From contig DVKW01000013.1 of the NCBI GenBank assembly GCA_018715855.1, positions 1-5,441 of the forward strand: 5,441 nucleotides of DNA. Direction: 5' to 3'. The notes below the pieces were generated by a model. That model did not search any database, was not told where the DNA came from, and saw nothing but the letters and a program-made list of their open reading frames with translations. Shown here piece by piece: positions 1-5,441 of the stretch (position 1 is the stretch's first letter; each line of letters opens with the position of its first letter). Made by a program: the position numbers and the translations under genes. This DNA comes from Candidatus Galligastranaerophilus intestinigallinarum (GTDB lineage Bacteria; Cyanobacteriota; Vampirovibrionia; Gastranaerophilales; Gastranaerophilaceae).

Positions 1-403
1 GTTTTAATTCAATTATATTTTCAATTTCTTTTGTAATTTCATTTGTTGCAGGGCCGCCATAATTCGGAATAAATTTAATTCCAAGGTACTCGGGAGGATT
101 ATGAGAGGCTGTAAACATTAAAGCCCCTGCACAATTTTTGGTGGTTTTTGCCATATATGCAACAACAGGCGTTGGCACCACTTTAGATGATAAAATAACA
201 TCAAACCCAAAATCGGCTAAAATGTTTGCTGCACATTTTGCATATTTATCAGCATCTTGCCTTGGGTCATAGCCGATAATAACCGTTCCTTGCCCTAAAT
301 ATTCAGCAATTGCATTAACAATTTTTGTAACCGTTTCAATAGTAAATTCTTTTCCTAAAATTCCACGAAATCCATCAGTTCCGAATTTTATTTTTGTATT
401 CAT
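1..403 (-). CDS. Phosphoglucomutase/phosphomannomutase family protein, N-terminal part (runs off left edge)
   Basis: Phosphohexomutases of this family interconvert the 1- and 6-phosphates of glucose or mannose through a phosphoserine intermediate in the cytoplasm. The minus frame is open from the ATG at 403 down to base 1 and gives 134 residues; full-length members are usually about 450-480, so roughly the first third is present. Visible marks are the N-terminal FGTDGFRG (residues 7-14), the GYDPR segment (44-48), VPTPVVAY (76-83) and the active-site loop TASHNP (98-103), in which Ser100 should carry the phosphate. The EYLGIKFIPNYGGPA stretch after the loop resembles the 'FGTDGWR' phosphoglucomutase/phosphomannomutase type more than GlmM; this subtype call is from memory. 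The start is supported by GAGG four bases upstream. Substrate preference cannot be decided because the sugar-binding domains are outside the window. It is divergent from pheA, with 29 bp between. Confidence 0.93.
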   Translation of the reverse strand, partial: MNTKIKFGTDGFRGILGKEFTIETVTKIVNAIAEYLGQGTVIIGYDPRQDADKYAKCAANILADFGFDVILSSKVVPTPVVAYMAKTTKNCAGALMFTASHNPPEYLGIKFIPNYGGPATNEITKEIENIIELK

Positions 404-419
404 TTTTCCTCTTTTAATT

Positions 420-425
420 TATAAT
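420..425 (+). promoter_or_regulatory. Candidate -10 box of pheA (possible leaderless start)
   Basis: A perfect TATAAT ends seven bases before the pheA ATG at 433, so transcription would be expected to start at or within a couple of bases of the start codon. No Shine-Dalgarno-like sequence lies between them. The best -35 at a 17-base spacing is TATTCA (397-402), a 3/6 match overlapping the first codons of the divergent mutase. In such AT-rich DNA a TATAAT can occur by chance, so this is an inference from position. Confidence 0.45.
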
Positions 426-432
426 ACGCTAT

Positions 433-1272
433 ATGAACAATTATATTAAAAAAATATTATATTTAGGACCCGATGGTTCAAATTCTCAATTTGCAGCTGC
501 TCTTTTTATGGAAAAATTAGGAATAAAGCCTGAAATGGAAGCTGTTTCCACCATTACAAAAGCAATTGAAATGTTAGATATTGAACCGGATACTACAGCT
601 GCAATTTTGCCTGTTGAAAATTCTATTGAAGGAGTTGTTAGAGAAACAATTGATAATTTGGTTCACACAAAATCTGATGTTTTTATTCAAGCGGAAATTA
701 CCGTTCCTATTTGCCATTGTTTAATTTCAAAAGGCAAAAACAAAGAAAATATAAAAACAATTGTTTCAATAACCCAAGCAATTGCGCAATGCAAAAACTA
801 CATTGCAAACAATTTTAAAAAAGATGTTGAAATTTTATTATACACATCAACATCAGGTTCCGCTAAATTTATAGCTGATAAAGATGAAACCTATGCCTGC
901 ATTGCAAGCGAACTTTGCGCGCACCTGTATGGTTTAAACATTATTGAAAAAGAAATAAACGATGTTAAAGACAATAAAACAAGGTTTATTTTGGTTTCTA
1001 AGAAAAACATTTTAAAAGATAAAAAAAGAAGAACATCAATTGCTTTTACAACTGAAAATAAACCGGGGGCATTATTATCAATTTTAGAAATATTTAAAAA
1101 ATATAATTTAAACCTTTTATATCTTGAATCTCGCCCATCTAAAAAAGTTTTTGGCGAATACATTTTTTATGCTGACATTGATAAAGGCATAGATGATATT
1201 CAAGAAGCACTTGGTGAAATTAAGGTAAAATGCACATACAATAGAATTTTAGGCTCGTATTGCGTTTTATAA
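433..1272 (+). CDS. pheA: Prephenate dehydratase with C-terminal ACT regulatory domain
   Basis: Converts prephenate to phenylpyruvate, the committed step of phenylalanine synthesis, in the cytoplasm. The 279-residue length is normal for a monofunctional enzyme without a chorismate mutase domain. The catalytic part (about 7-187) shows YLGPDGSNS (10-18), LPVENSIEGVV (59-69), and NKTRF (181-185), whose threonine and arginine match the family's essential TRF motif. The ACT domain (about 200-279) carries PGALLSIL (211-218) and ESRP (232-235), the two motifs known to form the phenylalanine feedback site in this family, so end-product inhibition is likely. The usual SHPQALAQC segment reads SITQAIAQC (112-120), losing His-Pro. 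The ATG at 433 leaves a normal N-terminus but has no upstream Shine-Dalgarno sequence; a TATAAT seven bases before it suggests a leaderless message. The stop is one base from the stop of the convergent downstream gene. Confidence 0.95.
   Translation: MNNYIKKILYLGPDGSNSQFAAALFMEKLGIKPEMEAVSTITKAIEMLDIEPDTTAAILPVENSIEGVVRETIDNLVHTKSDVFIQAEITVPICHCLISKGKNKENIKTIVSITQAIAQCKNYIANNFKKDVEILLYTSTSGSAKFIADKDETYACIASELCAHLYGLNIIEKEINDVKDNKTRFILVSKKNILKDKKRRTSIAFTTENKPGALLSILEIFKKYNLNLLYLESRPSKKVFGEYIFYADIDKGIDDIQEALGEIKVKCTYNRILGSYCVL
440..445 (-). promoter_or_regulatory. Candidate -10 box for the divergent phosphohexomutase
   Basis: The minus strand reads TATAAT here, inside the first codons of pheA and 36 bases upstream of the mutase ATG. 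No good -35 is found at normal spacing; GTCCTA (468-463) is a poor match. A second minus-strand TATAAT lies at 460-455, with TTGAAC (481-476) at a short 15-base spacing. With only 29 bp between the genes, the mutase promoter must lie in or over the pheA 5' end, but which box is used cannot be told. Confidence 0.22.
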
Positions 1273-1273
1273 A

Positions 1274-1876
1274 TTAAACCATTTTATCAAGCCTTTTTAT
1301 GCAATTTGTAAAATCTTTCTTTTCTAACACTTTAATTGCGCCATAGTAATAATCTTCAAAACAGGGAACGCCCGCCCAAAACCTGTCTTCGCCGTTTTGC
1401 AAAATCACAAAATCGCTTTTTTCTTCTTTTGCCTGCTGAATTGCACCTGCCACCAATTGAAGCCCAAGGCCTCTATATTTTCTTTCATCTGCGCTATGGC
1501 TGTTATTTGAACTAACACACATTAAAGAAACCTCTAAGCCTTCTTTATCAGGCATTATATCGCCATAGCCGCTTTTTACATCAGATGTTGTTTCCATTAA
1601 GGCTTGAATTTCGCCATCTTCATCTTCAATTCCCCAAAATTTAACTTTTCCGTCTTTATATCGCATATTATCTGCAAAATCTTGATAAATGCATTTTGCA
1701 TAAGCGCCTTCAACTGTTGAAAATTGGGCTTTTGTTTCTTGCTTTAATTTGTTTTTATCTTGAATATCATCTTCATACATAACAAAATTAAGGCTGTCAG
1801 TTTTATTTGTTTGGCAGTTTTTTGCTTTTATGCTTCTTACATATTTTTGAGTAAAACTTATTGGTGATATTTTCAT
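1274..1876 (-). CDS. GNAT-like acetyltransferase-fold protein with 'PISFT' leader
   Basis: A 200-residue protein of unproven activity that looks like a divergent GNAT-fold N-acyltransferase. KFWGIEDEDGEI (79-90) resembles the paired central strands. LEVSLMCVSS (114-123) followed by KYRGLGLQLV (133-142) resembles strand 4 and the acetyl-CoA pyrophosphate loop, although the canonical R-x-x-G-x-G/A here ends in Gln140. SDFVILQN (154-161) and the tyrosine-rich EDYYYGAIKVL (174-184) fit the last strand, helix and strand. It opens with MKISPISFTQKY, a leader I associate with a family of accessory proteins in gut Vampirovibrionia, followed by a lysine-rich, cysteine-containing segment. It is not a clear signal peptide, since there is no hydrophobic core. 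The ATG at 1876 has GGAG ten bases upstream. It lies downstream of clpB on the same strand but behind a terminator, and is convergent with pheA. Substrate unknown. Confidence 0.72.
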   Translation of the reverse strand: MKISPISFTQKYVRSIKAKNCQTNKTDSLNFVMYEDDIQDKNKLKQETKAQFSTVEGAYAKCIYQDFADNMRYKDGKVKFWGIEDEDGEIQALMETTSDVKSGYGDIMPDKEGLEVSLMCVSSNNSHSADERKYRGLGLQLVAGAIQQAKEEKSDFVILQNGEDRFWAGVPCFEDYYYGAIKVLEKKDFTNCIKRLDKMV

Positions 1877-1898
1877 TTATAGTATGCTCCGAAATTTA

Positions 1899-1904
1899 AT
1901 TATA
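1899..1904 (-). promoter_or_regulatory. Candidate -10 box of the GNAT-like gene
   Basis: The minus strand reads TATAAT 22 bases before the ATG at 1876 and just after the clpB terminator. A 17-base spacing puts the -35 (TATATT, 1927-1922) inside the terminator stem-loop and it matches the consensus poorly. Either the gene has this weak promoter or it depends on read-through from clpB. Confidence 0.3.
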
Positions 1905-1910
1905 AAATAA

Positions 1911-1935
1911 AAAACCCCTAAAATATAGGGGTTTT
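1911..1935 (-). terminator. Rho-independent terminator of clpB
   Basis: A perfect 10-bp inverted repeat, AAAACCCCTA (1911-1920) against TAGGGGTTTT (1926-1935), with a 5-base loop. On the minus strand it begins four bases after the clpB stop codon and is followed by a T-rich run (TTATTTTATA), the usual form of an intrinsic terminator. On the plus strand it is also followed by T-rich sequence, so it could stop transcription both ways, for example antisense transcription coming through from pheA. Confidence 0.85.
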
Positions 1936-1939
1936 ATTT

Positions 1940-4552
1940 TTATTTTTTACTAAATGTTATTTCATCATCTTTAACATCTATTAAAATTTTATCGCCGTCC
2001 GTGAATTCTCCTTTTAAAATTGCCTTAGACAAGGGGTTTTCAATTTTTTGGCGAATTATTCTTTTTAGTGGCCTTGCACCATACATTGGGTTGTAGCCGT
2101 CAAGCGCCAGTTTGTCTTTAGCATCGTTTGTGATTTCAAATTCAATTTTTCTTTCTTGTAACAAGTTTCTTAGATAATTAATTTGAATATCAACAATTTT
2201 ATTCAAATCAGACAAAGTTAAAGCTTCAAAATAAACCGTTTCATCAATACGATTTAAAAATTCAGGGCGGAAGTGTTCTTTCAACCTTTCTTTAACTTCG
2301 TCTTTTGTTTTTTCTTTTTCTTCTTCACTTAATAAGCCCTTGACTGCTCTATCCAAGATAATATCAGAACCTATATTTGAAGTTAGAATTATAATCGTAT
2401 TTTTAAAATCTACCGTTCTTCCTTTTGAATCAGTTAATCTGCCGTCATCAAAAATTTGAAGCATTATGTTAAATACATCATAATGGGCTTTTTCAATTTC
2501 ATCAAAAAGAATAACAGAATATGGTTTTCTTCTTACTTTTTCTGTTAATTGGCCGCCTTCATCATAGCCCACATACCCCGGGGGTGCGCCTATTAACCTT
2601 GCAACAGAATGTTTTTCCATATATTCTGACATATCAATTCTAATTAGAGCATCTTCATCTTGGAACATAAATTCTGATAATGCTTTTGCAAGTTCGGTTT
2701 TACCAACACCCGTCGGGCCTAAGAATAAAAATGTTCCTATTGGCCTTTTTGGGTCTTTTAAGCCTGAACGAGCCCTTCTGATTGAATCTGATACAACGCC
2801 GACCGCTTCATTTTGGCCGATTACTCTTTTGTGCAAAATATCTTCCATTTCAAGAAGTTTTTCATTTTCAGATTCAACGAGTTTATTAACAGGAACGCCC
2901 GTCCATTTTGAAACAACTTCTGCTATGTCTTCATCCGTTATTTCTTCTTTTAAAAGAGTATTTTTATGGGCTTCATTTTGGTTTTTGGTTGCTTCATCCA
3001 ACTTTTTCATAAGTTCAGGAAGTTTGCCATATTTTAATTTAGCCGCAAGTTCAAGGTTTGTTGCTCTTTCAGCGTTATCTATTTCAACTTTTGTTCTTTC
3101 AATTTCTTGTTTAATTGAAACTTCATCATTGAGATGTGATTTTTCTTTTTTCCATTGTTCTTCTAAAACGCTTGCTTTGGCTGAAACTTCATCTATCGCC
3201 TTTTTAACTCTTTCAATTTTTTCAATATCGTTATCTTCTTTTAAACTTTCAAGTTCAATTTGAAGTTGAAGTTTTTGTCTTTCAAGTTTATCAAGTTCTT
3301 CAGGCATTGAATCTATTTCAATTCTAACGGATGATGCCGCTTCATCCACCAAATCTATGGCTTTATCAGGCAGAAATCTGTCTGTTATATACCTATTCGA
3401 TAAATTAGCGGCAGCAACAAGCGCAGAATCTTTAATTCTTACCCCATGGTGCACTTCATACTTTTCTTTTAAGCCCCTTAAAATAGAAATTGTAGCATCA
3501 ACTGAAGGTTCATCCACTAAAACAGGCTGAAACCTTCTTTCTAAGGCAGGGTCTTTTTCAATATATTTTCTGTATTCATTAATAGTTGTTGCGCCAACGG
3601 TTCTTATTTCACCACGTGCTAACATTGGTTTTAAAAGATTGCCCGCATCTGTTGAACCTTCTGCAGCGCCAAGGCCAACAACTGTGTGAAGTTCATCAAT
3701 AAAAAGAATTATTTGCCCTTCTGATTTTTGAATTTCATCTATAACTTTTTTCAACCTTTCTTCAAATTCGCCCCTATATTTTGCCCCTGCAACAAGAGCA
3801 CCCATATCAAGCGCAATTAAGGTTGTATCTTTTAAACTCATAGGCACATCGCCCCTTACAATTCTTTGGGCTAAGCCTTCAACAATTGCAGTTTTACCAA
3901 CCCCTGCTTCACCTATTAAAACAGGGTTGTTTTTGGTTCTTCTATTTAAAACTTGAATTATTCTTCGCACTTCTTCATCTCTGCCAATTACAGGGTCAAG
4001 CTTTCCTTCACGTGCTTTTTTTGTTAAATCGACAGAAAACTTTTCTAAAACATTATATTCTTCGTCTGCTGTATTATTATCCACTTTTTTATTCCCCCTT
4101 AAATTTTTTATTTTATTTAAGATGTTTAATTCATTTATTGAATATTTATTGAAAATTTTCTTTAAGCCTTCTTCATTTTTTTCTTCCTGCACAAATTTTG
4201 ACATTGCAAGAATAATATGTTCATAAGAAATGTATTTATCCTTCATATTTTTAGCGTAATCAAACGCTTCATCCATTAATTTTAAGGAATTATTTGAAAA
4301 ATAAAGCTGAACGGTATTATCTGAAATTTTAGGGTATGTATTAATTAAATTTTGAACATCATCTTTCACTAAATTTCCCGTTAATTTTAATGAGGTTAAA
4401 AAACTATTAACGGCTTCATTATTGGTAGAATTTAAAATTGCAAGAAAAATGTGAGCAGGTTCTAAAAATGTATTTTTATTAATTTTAACAAGGTTTTGCG
4501 CCTCAATTAAAACATTTTGAGTAACTTTCGTTAATTTTTCAAAATCAAACAT
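1940..4552 (-). CDS. clpB: ATP-dependent disaggregase ClpB (Hsp100)
   Basis: A cytoplasmic hexameric AAA+ chaperone that, with DnaK-DnaJ-GrpE, pulls polypeptides out of aggregates through its central pore. The 870 residues are full length. Order: Clp N domain (about 1-148); linker; AAA1 with Walker A GEAGVGKT (214-221), pore loop KYRGEFE (258-264), Walker B ILFIDE (282-287), sensor TVGATT (318-323) and ALERR arginine finger (336-340); long coiled-coil M domain (about 410-535); AAA2 with GPTGVGKT (612-619), pore loop GYVGY (659-663), ILFDEIEKAH (681-690), sensor ILTSN (722-726), LNRID finger (766-770) and sensor-2 GARPLKR (825-831). The long M domain and the lack of an IGF/LGF-type ClpP-binding loop separate it from ClpC and ClpA. 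The ATG at 4552 has AAGGAAAGG nine bases upstream. No CIRCE heat-shock operator is visible. It ends in a strong terminator. Confidence 0.98.
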   Translation of the reverse strand: MFDFEKLTKVTQNVLIEAQNLVKINKNTFLEPAHIFLAILNSTNNEAVNSFLTSLKLTGNLVKDDVQNLINTYPKISDNTVQLYFSNNSLKLMDEAFDYAKNMKDKYISYEHIILAMSKFVQEEKNEEGLKKIFNKYSINELNILNKIKNLRGNKKVDNNTADEEYNVLEKFSVDLTKKAREGKLDPVIGRDEEVRRIIQVLNRRTKNNPVLIGEAGVGKTAIVEGLAQRIVRGDVPMSLKDTTLIALDMGALVAGAKYRGEFEERLKKVIDEIQKSEGQIILFIDELHTVVGLGAAEGSTDAGNLLKPMLARGEIRTVGATTINEYRKYIEKDPALERRFQPVLVDEPSVDATISILRGLKEKYEVHHGVRIKDSALVAAANLSNRYITDRFLPDKAIDLVDEAASSVRIEIDSMPEELDKLERQKLQLQIELESLKEDNDIEKIERVKKAIDEVSAKASVLEEQWKKEKSHLNDEVSIKQEIERTKVEIDNAERATNLELAAKLKYGKLPELMKKLDEATKNQNEAHKNTLLKEEITDEDIAEVVSKWTGVPVNKLVESENEKLLEMEDILHKRVIGQNEAVGVVSDSIRRARSGLKDPKRPIGTFLFLGPTGVGKTELAKALSEFMFQDEDALIRIDMSEYMEKHSVARLIGAPPGYVGYDEGGQLTEKVRRKPYSVILFDEIEKAHYDVFNIMLQIFDDGRLTDSKGRTVDFKNTIIILTSNIGSDIILDRAVKGLLSEEEKEKTKDEVKERLKEHFRPEFLNRIDETVYFEALTLSDLNKIVDIQINYLRNLLQERKIEFEITNDAKDKLALDGYNPMYGARPLKRIIRQKIENPLSKAILKGEFTDGDKILIDVKDDEITFSKK
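4082..4100 (-). promoter_or_regulatory. Internal ribosome binding site and GTG start in clpB (putative N-domain-less ClpB)
   Basis: Inside clpB the minus strand carries AAGGGGG (4100-4094), nine bases before a GTG codon (4084-4082) for Val157. Counting back from the conserved (I/V)DL of the following linker, this valine aligns without gaps with Val149 of E. coli ClpB, the known GTG start of the short form lacking the N domain. Seen: the purine tract, spacing and GTG. Inferred: that it is used. The product would have 714 residues and keep both AAA modules. Confidence 0.5.
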
Positions 4553-4561
4553 ATAAATAAA

Positions 4562-4609
4562 CCTTTCCTTTTATTTATATTTTAATAATGATTTTAATTC
4601 ATTTTACAA
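4562..4609 (-). promoter_or_regulatory. clpB ribosome binding site and tentative promoter
   Basis: The minus strand has AAGGAAAGG (4570-4562), nine bases before the clpB ATG, a convincing Shine-Dalgarno sequence. Upstream, TTGTAA (4609-4604) could be a -35 with TATTAA (4587-4582, 16-base spacing) or TAAAAT (4584-4579, 19-base spacing) as -10; neither pair is strong. A short palindrome, AATGA-7-TCATT (4587-4603), fills the spacer. The ribosome site is well supported, the promoter only weakly. Confidence 0.4.
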
Positions 4610-4632
4610 AAATTAACCTTTTTTTAATTTTT
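4608..4632 (-). terminator. AT-only inverted repeat after the small gene, possible weak terminator
   Basis: AAAAATTAA (4608-4616) and TTAATTTTT (4624-4632) form a perfect 9-bp inverted repeat around a 7-base loop, and the right arm contains the stop codon of the small gene. With no G-C pair in the stem and only a short T run after it on the minus strand (TTTTTG, partly inside the stem), it would be a weak terminator at best. Some transcription may continue into clpB. Confidence 0.3.
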
Positions 4633-4788
4633 TATACCCGACACTTGGATATAAAAATTATCCCCCTCTTTTTTATTTATAGACCACCTTATTGGGTTAA
4701 TTCCTTTGGTTAAAATAAAGTTTTCAATTTCACCTGTTTTGAAAGGGAGTTTGTTTGGTTTATAAATTAAAGTTTCTTCAACAATCAC
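4624..4788 (-). CDS. Small 54-residue protein of unknown function, coupled to the nucleoside transporter
   Basis: I do not recognise this protein. The frame starts at GTG (4788-4786), whose last two bases plus the next base are the TGA stop of the transporter gene, giving a GTGA four-base overlap typical of translational coupling. GGGG lies eight bases upstream (4800-4797), within the transporter's last codons. The product begins MIVEETLIYKPNKLPF and contains GINPIRWSINKK (29-40) and FYIQVSG (45-51). It is soluble-looking and lysine-rich, with no membrane segment or signal peptide. A helix around residues 18-29 followed by two strands is a plausible fold. It ends with TAA at 4624, and clpB begins 71 bases further on. 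Codon use matches the neighbours, and the frame is open across the whole gap between the two large genes, which favours a real gene. A role tied to the transporter is only a guess from position. Confidence 0.68.
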   Translation of the reverse strand: MIVEETLIYKPNKLPFKTGEIENFILTKGINPIRWSINKKEGDNFYIQVSGIKN

Positions 4789-5441
4789 ATTAAAATCCCC
4801 GCCATTGAAGCTGAAATGTATGAAGCAAATGTGCCTGCAATTAAAGCTTTTATGCCAAGTTTTGCAATATCACCCCTTCTTGTTGGCGCAAGCTCGCCAA
4901 TTCCCCCAATTTGAATTGCAATTGAACCGAAATTTGCAAAGCCGCAAAGAGCAAAACTTGCAATTGTAATTGCTTTTGGGGTTAGAATATCTTTCATATT
5001 AATTAAATCCGTATAAGCTATAAATTCATTTAAAACAAGCTTTTCACCCATTAAAGCGCCCACTTGAGAAACGTTTTCAATTGGAACTCCCATAATAAGA
5101 GCAAAAAATGAAAATATAGCACCTAAAAGAGATTTAATGCTAAGGTTTGATAAATCTATAAATGAAAGGTGAATGTTACATACATCATATAAAAATAAAC
5201 CAAACTTTGCTAAAACCCAATCTGCCATTGCAATTAAAGATAAAAGTGCAATTAACATTGCAATAACGTTCAATGAAACCTTCATACCGTCTGATGCTGC
5301 ATTTGCAATCGAATCTATTAAATTAACATGGGTTCTTTCAACATTCACTTTAACTTCGTTTTTAGTTTGGCTTTCTTCAACTTCAGGGTAAATTATTTTA
5401 GAAACTGCAAGTGCCCCTGGCGCTGCCATAACGGATGCTGC
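4785..5441 (-). CDS. Concentrative nucleoside transporter (CNT/NupC family), C-terminal part (runs off right edge)
   Basis: CNT proteins import nucleosides across the inner membrane using a sodium or proton gradient. The minus frame is open to the last base of the window, giving 218 residues of a family usually about 400-420 long; the ATG at 5429 is internal, since AASV precedes it in frame and the conserved family segment (S-V-M-A-A-P-G-A-L) spans it. Marks, numbered from the window edge: the CNT signature GEKLVLNEFIAY (132-143), matching (G/A)-x-K-x3-NEF-(V/I)-A-(Y/M/F); CGFANFGSIAIQIGG (166-180), with Asn170 and Ser173 corresponding to nucleoside-binding residues of the Vibrio transporter by my alignment; and LAPTRRGDIA (184-193). 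Hydrophobic stretches at about 57-90, 104-120, 157-182 and 196-217 fit membrane helices. The first substrate hairpin (Q-T-E) is outside, so coupling ion and specificity are open. The TGA stop overlaps the next small gene. Confidence 0.95.
   Translation of the reverse strand, partial: AASVMAAPGALAVSKIIYPEVEESQTKNEVKVNVERTHVNLIDSIANAASDGMKVSLNVIAMLIALLSLIAMADWVLAKFGLFLYDVCNIHLSFIDLSNLSIKSLLGAIFSFFALIMGVPIENVSQVGALMGEKLVLNEFIAYTDLINMKDILTPKAITIASFALCGFANFGSIAIQIGGIGELAPTRRGDIAKLGIKALIAGTFASYISASMAGILM

Noticed and set aside
891..1163. Minus-strand open frame of 90 codons inside pheA
   Set aside because: Antisense to conserved pheA sequence, including the TRF and ACT motifs; no supporting feature.
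2829..3263. Plus-strand open frame of 144 codons
   Set aside because: It lies entirely antisense to the clpB M domain, and its serine/phenylalanine-rich product is the expected complement of Glu/Lys-rich coiled-coil codons. It has no recognisable domain.
3886..4152. Plus-strand open frame of 88 codons, leucine/phenylalanine-rich
   Set aside because: Antisense to clpB; the hydrophobic composition comes from complementing A-rich codons and is not evidence of a membrane protein.
4553..4623. CIRCE heat-shock element upstream of clpB
   Set aside because: Neither half-site (TTAGCACTC or GAGTGCTAA) is present in the gap.
4785..4787. Transporter TGA read as a sense codon (alternative genetic code)
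   Set aside because: Reading through gives only five further codons before TAA, and the transporter ends at a normal position for the family; the standard code explains everything.
5173..5391. Plus-strand open frame of 72 codons
   Set aside because: Antisense to the transporter; no recognisable domain.
5427..5429. ATG as the start of the nucleoside transporter
   Set aside because: The frame continues in frame to the window edge and the conserved CNT segment spans this methionine, so the gene is cut by the window and not short.
1..5441. Mobile element, CRISPR array, tRNA/rRNA or defence island
   Set aside because: No transposase or integrase, no spaced direct repeats, no tRNA-like stem-loops and no nuclease or toxin domains were seen; the genes are ordinary chromosomal ones with uniform base composition.

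Overview
The window is a compact, AT-rich chromosomal segment (about one third G+C by eye) with five protein genes of recognisable class and one short gene of unknown function. The organism is most likely a gut-type member of the Vampirovibrionia/Melainabacteria (Gastranaerophilales-like), a non-photosynthetic relative of Cyanobacteria. The main clue is the acetyltransferase-like protein, which starts with a short 'ISPISFTQK'-type leader that I associate from memory with many proteins of that group. The phosphohexomutase resembles the phosphoglucomutase/phosphomannomutase type common in Cyanobacteria and Chloroflexi. A low-GC Firmicute or another AT-rich lineage is not excluded.

Layout, left to right: (1) 1-403, minus strand, the N-terminal third of a phosphoglucomutase/phosphomannomutase that runs off the left edge. 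(2) 433-1272, plus strand, a complete prephenate dehydratase (pheA type), divergent from the mutase across only 29 bp. (3) 1274-1876, minus strand, a 200-residue GNAT-like protein meeting pheA tail to tail with one base between the stop codons. (4) 1911-1935, a strong intrinsic terminator. (5) 1940-4552, minus strand, the full-length disaggregase ClpB. (6) 4624-4788, minus strand, a 54-codon GTG-started gene. (7) 4785-5441, minus strand, the C-terminal half of a concentrative nucleoside transporter (CNT family) that runs off the right edge. The last two overlap by four bases (GTGA) and look translationally coupled. No stretch longer than about 70 bases lacks a gene.

The genes do not form one pathway: sugar-phosphate metabolism, phenylalanine synthesis, proteostasis and nucleoside uptake are simply neighbours. 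I see no mobile element, CRISPR array, RNA gene, phage gene or defence system, and no convincing new multi-gene system. The points most worth a second look are the coupled small gene behind the transporter, an internal GTG start with a strong Shine-Dalgarno-like sequence in clpB at the position where E. coli makes its short ClpB form, a probable leaderless pheA transcript, and the lineage-typical leader on the GNAT-like protein.
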